A stretch of DNA of 64,000 nt from Silene noctiflora (lineage: Eukaryota; Streptophyta; Magnoliopsida; Caryophyllales; Caryophyllaceae). The stretch lies in contig VHZZ01000026.1 of NCBI GenBank assembly GCA_009801015.1, positions 370,374 to 434,373 on the forward strand. Direction: 5' to 3'. Under the pieces are notes generated by a model, which saw only the letters and a list, made by a program, of their open reading frames with translations, was not told the origin of the DNA and searched no databases. The position numbers and the translations under genes are program-made. Every line of letters begins with the position of its first letter. Position 1 is the first letter of the stretch. Positions 56,979-64,000 of this stretch are shown in pieces.

Positions 56979-59900
56979 ATGTCTCCTGAAAATACAGGTT
57001 AGTAATTGATATAAGTTTGTATAATTTGAATTTATTTTGATTATGGTAATTTGAATTTGTGTGAATTTTGATTATGGTGATAATTGGTTGTGAAAGTTTG
57101 GATCTTTTTGTTTTGGCAATGTTAGTTGTGAAATTTGAGATTAGGGTTTTTAATTGTATTGATTTTAGAGTGGAGAGGTAGGATTATGGTGATAATTGGG
57201 TGTTAAAGTTTGATCTTTTAGTTATGGTAATGTAAGTTGTTAATTTTGAGATTAGGGTTTTAATTGTATTGATTTTTTAGTGGAGAGGTACCATTATGGG
57301 GGATTATGGTGATAATTGGGTATGAAAGTTGAGATCTTTTTGTCACGGCACAAATTCTTACTTGTGACGGTACTAATACCGATTTAAACAATGTTGAAAA
57401 GGCAAGGGGTTGTGAGACGTCATAACTTGTGACGGTCAGAAGCAAGACTTGCTGTTGTTATGGCAATGTTAGTTCTTAATTTTGATATTAGGGTTTTTAA
57501 ATGTATTTGGTTTGGAGGGGAGAGGTACCATTACGAGATGTTATGGTGAAAAGTGGGCGTGAAAGTTGATATCTTTTTGCTATGACCACGTTTGCTGTGA
57601 GTTTTGAGATTAGGGTTTTTTAATTGTATTGATTTGGAGCGCTACCATTATGGGCGGTTATTGGCGAAGGTTTCTATCTTTGTAATTGTTGTTTCGACAT
57701 GATCATGTTCTGCTTGTGAATTTTATGTTTCTAGTACAGTTTAGTTCAGGTTGAAGGTGAATCTTTTGTACTGGTTTGATGAGGAGAGGGGTTTAGACTT
57801 TAGAGCGATAGTGATTCTGCACGCTGAGGTGATTTAAAAGGCTGGCAGCGCATTATTCTTGGAGACGTAGCTCGTAAAGTCACCAGGAGTGGTACTCATG
57901 ACGTTGGTTTGAATCTCATCAGCAACATAATTTCCCTTGTGGTCTCCTTCACACCATTTTTTTTTGAAAATTATGTGTCTGTAAACCTTCTCAAAAGAAA
58001 AACCTTCGAGAACAAAAAGATCCAACATGGATAATTATAAGGAAACTTGAGATCTGTAGCTTTAGTGATTCAATTACTTGGGGTCAAGGACCAAGCTGGC
58101 ATAGAGCTGTATGTAGCTGAATGGATGTTGCCTTGCTTTACTTTGCATGTTGGTCTATAATCATGGACTCATGGTTATAGCTTGTCATTGGTAAGTCAGC
58201 AAGCTCCGACAAAGAGGGCGAACATTAGTTTCCTGAACAAAATTTTCTCTATATTTATAAGTCTGAATGTTCTGGATTCCTTGGAGCCACTTATTTTTTT
58301 ATAGTGTTGGATCTTCTTTTGTGGCCTTTAACAAAGGCTTGGTAGGATGCAATGCGGTTGTAAACTCACAAAGTTTCTCCCTATTTTTGTCGGGTGTTTA
58401 GTGCCGTAGTTCTTAGGAAGGGAGGAATATACATTTCCCCTTGCATTTTTTAGATACTCCATTTTGTTGACTAGACCATTTATGCAGCATATTTGACATT
58501 CTTAACAGATATGTGGGATCTTACACTGGTGGGCAAGTGAAGACAGCTGAAGTAGGCAGAATGTAGCTCCCATTTGGTGTTAGAAAGAGTGCTGCCCATG
58601 CTAAGGAACACGATAGTTGTGTAGCTATTGGTAATTGACTATGGTATATGGTGTGATGGGAATCAATAAAACGTAGTTTGGGGATAATCTGTTTAATCTG
58701 AGTAAGGCAGTTGATTACATCTTTGTGTCGGTGATAAAGTAACATTGGTTTGTTTCTACGTAGATTCTTGTTGGTATTGGATGAGGGAAAACCTGGAGAG
58801 CTCTCTGAAATTTTTGATTTATAAGAAACTTATTACCAGAAAGTCTTCTATAATCAGGACTAATCAGTAATCACCATGCGATGCTATTGTGTAGATTGTA
58901 GGCTAAGCTTGCGCAGTGAATATATTTAAGGGATATATGGGAAGTGATAGTTGATTTTCCTGTGATATTATTGTTTCCATGCCTCATTGGTTTCATTGGA
59001 TGTCGGTAATTTGGTGGGCAGCGTCTTTTCGACTGCTGTGGCTGGAAACTTAGTGGCATTTTGATAACGGTACACTATGTTGAGGAACTCTTCCGTTCAG
59101 TTTGTATCTGCCTCCTTATTTTCTTCATCACTGTAAGGAAATACACTCTTTGAATCCCCTTCAAGAAAAAGTTCAAATATTCTTATGTTTTAGAGAAAAA
59201 AGGTAGCAGTCTTCGCTAACATTGTATTTGGTTTCTAGATAGATTATATTAGATACTTTCCTTACTCGCTAGAAAATTTTCAAAACTTGCAAACTCGTTC
59301 AATTTGGATGGTCCGTCATTCACATGGTATTTGTGAATCTTGTTATTTCCATTTGTTCCACAGATCAAATATACTCTTGTATAATTTTTAGATTACGCCT
59401 GTTAAACCTTAGCTTTTGTATGACGGAATTTAATGAGTCAAGAGGATCCTTATCGATTGTGTGTAACGTTAAAATTGGTGGATATTTAGTACCCTTGTGT
59501 TCTCACGCCTTATTTACCAGCTCGCCTTTTTTTTCCCGTTACGACCTTTTCTGTTGTGAGTCTACTATTTAAGAGTTAAGATCTCTTTCTTGTGCCAATT
59601 CAATTCTCCATCCCCTTGCCTATTCTCTAAATCTGATAACTTCCGTAACGAAAATTTGGGAGATGAAGAAGAAGAATTCTTCTCGGCTTTGTGATTTGAA
59701 ACTTAAATCTGTTGGTCACCTGGCTTGCGATTCCTCAGGTGATAGATAATCTCTCTTGTTTCCTCTCGCTGCCTCGTCCTCCCTTCTTCTCTGTTTCCCT
59801 CTTTATACTTCCTTTTCGAATATTTTTTTTAATTTAGTTGTATCATTTTTTTTTTTGTAATCTACTAACATTCTATTTACATCTAAGAATTATTCCTTTC

Positions 59901-62900
59901 TTGGAATTCAAATCTCGAGACGAATCCCGGTATCATCTTTTTTTTTCCTTTTTACTGGGCGCTTTCGTTGACTAAGATGGAGAAATGATGGGTTGTTAGG
60001 ACTAAGGAGTAGAAGTTGATCTAAGAAGGTATTATAGGGGTGTAGAGAAATACTGTCTACTTGGATTAATGACAGTATGAATTTTAGAGGCCGAGAGTAG
60101 ACAGTTTTTAGTAGCCTTTGTTTCACTTGTTCCCCTCATCTTTTACCTTTTTCTACTTTTTTTTTTCTCCCCCACTTTCTTACCTATTTCTTTAATTTAT
60201 TTATTTATTTATCTCCTTGGTTTCTCTTTTCGTATCTACTTTTTACTGTCAATATGATACTTAAAACAGTTCATGTTAGGTGATTCCAATATCTTGTGGA
60301 ATTGAGGCTTTGCTACATAGTTGCATTGGAAAATAAACAAGAAAAATTAACATATAGCACTATAGGATATGATTAAATGAGATCCATAACCATTCCTTGG
60401 CTTAGCTTGCATGTAATATTGGTTTGGTAGACGTTGCTTTTCACTAGTCGGAGGAGTATCGAAAAACGTTACATGCCTCCCTTTCCCCTGCATGAACTAT
60501 TTTTCAGTTTGTTGAATGTGAACTTGTCTCATTATTGGTGTGCATGTCTGACCTGTATTTTTCCGTGCAGAAACACTGCAAAAGGGCCATGAATCACCAC
60601 CCTTCCAAGGTGATATCAGTTACTATGGCCATCCGAGGAATTTCAGCGCACAGTCGCTGGAGCTCAAGTATACAAACAATGGGAAACCAACAAATACTGA
60701 TTCTGAGAGTGACGTGGCAATAAATTATGAGAAAGTGGCATTACCAAGCGAATGTTGTGCCAGAGCAGCCTGGTTAGAGTATTATAATTTTTGCTCTGCA
60801 GTTTACCCCAACTTGCTAAAGGCTCAACCACACCCTCATGATGGCTGGGTTTATCCTTCGAGCCATGGATATTATATTGGCTCACGCTGGTATCCTCAGC
60901 TTCCTGTGCAAATGGTTGTTCCTCAGAGCTACCATCCAGAATATAACGTTCAAGAGTTCCAATACTTTGTGGTCATTGATTTTGAGGCAACTTGTGATAA
61001 AGAAAGGAACCCACATCCTCAGGAAATAATCGAGTTCCCGTCTGTGCTCGTGAATAGTAGAACTGGTCAACTGGAGCACTATTTTCAAGTCTATGTGCGA
61101 CCTACTCATAATCAACAGCTCACTGATTTTTGTAAGGATTTGACCGGCATTCAGCAGTCTCAGGTTTGTTAAGTCCTCTCCCTGGTTACGTTTTCTTATT
61201 AGAGTCGCCAAAATAAGACGTCTTACCTCATCACTTTTTGTGTGTGCATGTAAAGCATCTTAGATTCTTAGCTCTTAATATTATACAATTCCTAGCATGA
61301 TGTTAAATAGTGCCACGACACCCATCACGACTTGGTCATCATGTTTTAAAGCTTACCACACCCCCTTTTAAGGTGGTATCTCAGAGACCGAGTTCAATGT
61401 CTGTTTCCAAGATCAGGACTCTGAAACCAAAATCTAATACCATGATTCCTAGTATATTATACTGGGTTCCGTTTAGTCGAGGCTGATTTTGGTTTCATCT
61501 GGCATGCCTTGATAATAAGTAGGCATAAAATCTCAAACCCTTTTTTAGAATTATAAAATTGTTCTAGTTAACAGCGGAAGTTTCACCGGCAGTTGCTATC
61601 TTTGTTGCACATTGGGTGAACTCCGGGTATACGTGATAGTTTTTTTTACTAGAGCAGCAACATACTGTAACCCAATATCTCATGATCTTGGGCCAAATTG
61701 TTCCCGCAAGGGTTTGGGCCTGAGACCCATGAGTTAACCACTTAGTCAATCCATTGAAGCGAAATCTTAAGAGTGTTAATGAAGCTTTATGTTACGATCA
61801 TTATTGGTTCTAGTAGAAGAAAAAGAGATTCTGCTTCGGAACTATGCAGTTCGATGTACTCACAATTTCAATCATTTACGTTCTATTACCATCTCTTTTG
61901 GGGTCAAGGACTCAAGGCCCTTTTTTTTTCTATGTTCTATCATTCCTAGCAATGGAAGCGGAAACTTAGCATAGTAGCTGGAATATGTTTTTGTCCTGCA
62001 AGTTTTTACGTTCTATTACCTTGTCTTAGTGAAATTTTTTATTTTTCTATCGACAAAAAAGCTAGTACTCACTACAGTTCTCTTCGTTTTATTTGGCATG
62101 AATTATTGATATACATCTCACGGTCTCACCTGAATATCATTTTTGGGACCAAGGCTCTGATGTTGTTGTGTCTCACCTGAATTCTATGACGTGGTATTTG
62201 ATTGATAGTTTAAGTTCTTGGAGGACCCAATGAATCCAAACTTATCGGTTTGAATTATGCTTTATGATTTTCAGGTAGACAAAGGTGTTCTTCTGGGTGA
62301 AGCACTGCTTATGCATGACAAATGGCTTGAAGAAAAGGGTGTTAAGCACACCAACTTTGCTGTAGTGACGTGGTCGAACTGGGATTGCCGCGTCATGTTG
62401 GAATCAGAGTGCCGATTTAAAAGAATTAGGAAGCCACCATATTTCAATAGGTAAAAACTAAAAACCATTAGTTCTCGTTTACTTTATTTGATAATACACT
62501 TGACAATAGGCCCTCTAAAACCGAGCCAACCCAATCAATCCGACTAACCTGAATCGACCTAACCAGACCTGTAACTCTGTAAGTGACACCAACTTCACTG
62601 GATCTGATACTAACCCGACCTAAAAGGAACCTACGAACTGACCTTAAATTTTGACTAACTTGAAAGTCCTCGAAAAGCTTATTGAAATTTACCCTAATTT
62701 TAAAATTTTGGTTTACATCATGTCCAGGTGGATTAACTTGAAAATCCCGTATAGCGGAGTGTTTGGTGACAGCAGGTGCAACCTGCGAGAATCGGTTGAA
62801 CGGGCTGGTCTGACTTGGGAAGGCCGAGCCCACTGTGGACTGGATGATGCCAAGAACACTGCTCGTCTGCTGGCCCACCTTATGGCTCGTGGATCAAAGC

Positions 62901-63214
62901 TCTCAATAACTAATAATCTCCAATGGCAGTCTGCTGATCATCCTACTCTGGTCCCTGCGTATCCAGCAACACCCTATAAATGGAAAACCTCGGCTTATTT
63001 TACCACTGCCATTCCCCAGCAAACCGGTCCCATCCAAGAGCCTCATCTCTACTGTTACTGCGGGGCTGTAAGCGTGAAACGGGTTTGCCAAAAGCCAGGA
63101 CCTGGGAAAGGCGGTTTGTTCTTTGGGTGCGGTGCTGCTAAAGGACCCGGTTGCAGCTTTATTAAATGGGCCGCTGCTACTGCTACTGTTGCTGAGCCTG
63201 TGAAAGCGGGATAG
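56979..63214 (+). CDS. ERI1-like 3'-5' exoribonuclease with GRF zinc finger
   Basis: Four coding exons, 56979-56997 (only 19 bp), 60571-61163, 62275-62450 and 62728-63214, give 424 residues with all phases closing. It is a DEDDh exonuclease: VVIDFEATCD carries D143 and E145, TWSNWDCRVM carries D241, and AHCGLDDAKN carries H298 and D303. So the catalytic set is complete. A GRF-type zinc finger follows at about 371-411 (YCYCG, VCQKPGPGKGGLFFGC, GCSFIKW), likely binding nucleic acid. Relatives (ERI1 family) trim 3' ends of small RNAs, histone mRNA or rRNA; the exact substrate here is unknown. The plant ERI1-exonuclease-2 type is my best match. The N-terminal 130 residues show no chloroplast or mitochondrial leader. 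Intron 1 (56998-60570) is 3.6 kb and holds a Mutator-like MITE and a SINE-like insert. Confidence 0.93.
57349..57454. mobile_element. Mutator-like MITE, GTGACGG family (copy 8)
   Basis: A 106-bp, internally shortened copy from CACAAATTCTTACTTGTGACGG to GTGACGGTCAGAAGCAAGAC plus TTGCTG. Flanks TTGTCACGG and TTGTTATGG agree at 7 of 9 bases. In intron 1 of the ERI1-like gene. Confidence 0.7.
57840..57970 (+). mobile_element. tRNA-derived SINE-like fragment
   Basis: TAGCTCGTAAAGTCACCAGG then GTACTCATGACGTTGGTTTG resembles the sequence at 5175-5245 (AACTGGTAAAGTCACGAGGG then GTACTCATGATCTGGATTC). The shared order of A-box-like and B-box-like words suggests one dispersed tRNA-derived family. Confidence 0.4.
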
Positions 63215-64000
63215 TAAGTTTACGAGTAGTTAACTTCTGTCGGAAATGATCATAGGAAGGGTTGCTGTTACTCTCCTATAAACATGAATCCAGTTTCATT
63301 ATAAATAATCAAATATCAAGTTAATTTATCAATTATATGTCAATACATAAAAAAGAATATGTTGCTGATATTCGCCGAATGGTTTATGGGTGACCTTAAG
63401 ATAAAAATTATAGAGACCGTCTTATAGGGTGAGATACGAGTCTAAATGACTGTCTAACCAATAGCAGACCGTTTCACATTGTAAGATGGTTCTTACCCGA
63501 TAATTCTCTGTAGTATACTGGTCGGCGAGTGTCTATTGTCTCGAGTGTATTAAAGTAGCTCGAACTAGATATGAGACGGGTCCGACATGAAATTAAACTC
63601 AAGGACAAGCGGGTTAGACGGTTTCATGCTTCTTTAGAGATCGAATCTGAATCTAATAAACGAAACGGTCATGAACAAAATGAAATTATGTTGTGAAGTA
63701 GCGCTAATATCTGAAAGTCCGAAACAGTCCCTTTGTGTGGTTAACCGTTAACCTTTATTATGTTGGTGTTAGCGGAAATTGTTTAGAAATCATTCGACTT
63801 TATTCCATCAAACGCGTTTAAATATCGTCCTTAGTCTGAAATTCAAGCATATCAAATTACAGAATGGTGAACATTCAGAACGTTTACGCTCCTTATATCT
63901 GTCAAGTACGATCAAAGCAATTCTTGATGCAATTTCCGATGTACTTGGAAATCGTCTTTGATGTACTTGGACAACGATGAAGTTCAAACATGGCGAATCA
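63215..64000. other. ERI1-like gene 3' flank
   Basis: Presumed 3' untranslated region to about 63350, then sequence without a gene or repeat that I can name. Confidence 0.35.

Overview
This is a window of plant nuclear DNA, almost certainly from a eudicot. The genes are split by GT-AG introns. The window carries a plant-type phytocystatin, a phytocyanin, DGS1 and SCAB1, and it is packed with small plant-type DNA transposons. A Caryophyllales origin is possible because of the 23-kDa jasmonate-induced protein gene, but that is only an inference. Three ambiguous bases (22167, 22209, 22290) point to a draft assembly.

I can support nine protein genes. In order they are: a 23-kDa jasmonate-induced-type protein (2.8-3.4 kb, minus), a phytocystatin (8.4-10.2 kb, minus), the mitochondrial outer-membrane protein DGS1/NCA2 (12.5-19.4 kb, plus, 14 exons), a B1-type cyclin (27.6-30.5 kb, plus, 6 exons), the large subunit of molybdopterin synthase (31.4-32.1 kb, minus), the actin-binding protein SCAB1 (34.6-39.1 kb, minus, 12 coding exons), a beta-tubulin (44.3-45.8 kb, plus, 3 exons), an early-nodulin-like phytocyanin (50.6-53.9 kb, plus, 2 exons) and an ERI1-like exonuclease with a GRF zinc finger (57.0-63.2 kb, plus, 4 coding exons). 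There is also one tRNA-Ala(UGC) gene at 21.1 kb and a broken type-B response-regulator pseudogene at 19.9-20.4 kb. For every spliced gene the exon phases close exactly, so the exon coordinates should be reliable. The genes are ordinary housekeeping, cell-cycle, cytoskeleton and defence genes and do not form one pathway.

The repeats are the unusual part. Two arrays of the same ~313-bp satellite lie about 21 kb apart in opposite orientation. One is organised as an alternating dimer and the other mainly as a trimer. A 200-bp repeat derived from a Stowaway-type MITE stands five times in tandem directly upstream of the phytocyanin TATA box. Two Mutator-like MITE families are resolved by their 9-10 bp target-site duplications. 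A 600-bp hAT-type element has a perfect 8-bp duplication, and a 5'-truncated LINE with a perfect 16-bp duplication sits next to the mitosis-specific (MSA) elements of the cyclin promoter. Three Helitron 3' ends are visible. The molybdopterin synthase gene encodes a C-terminal tail made of three 25-residue cysteine-containing repeats.
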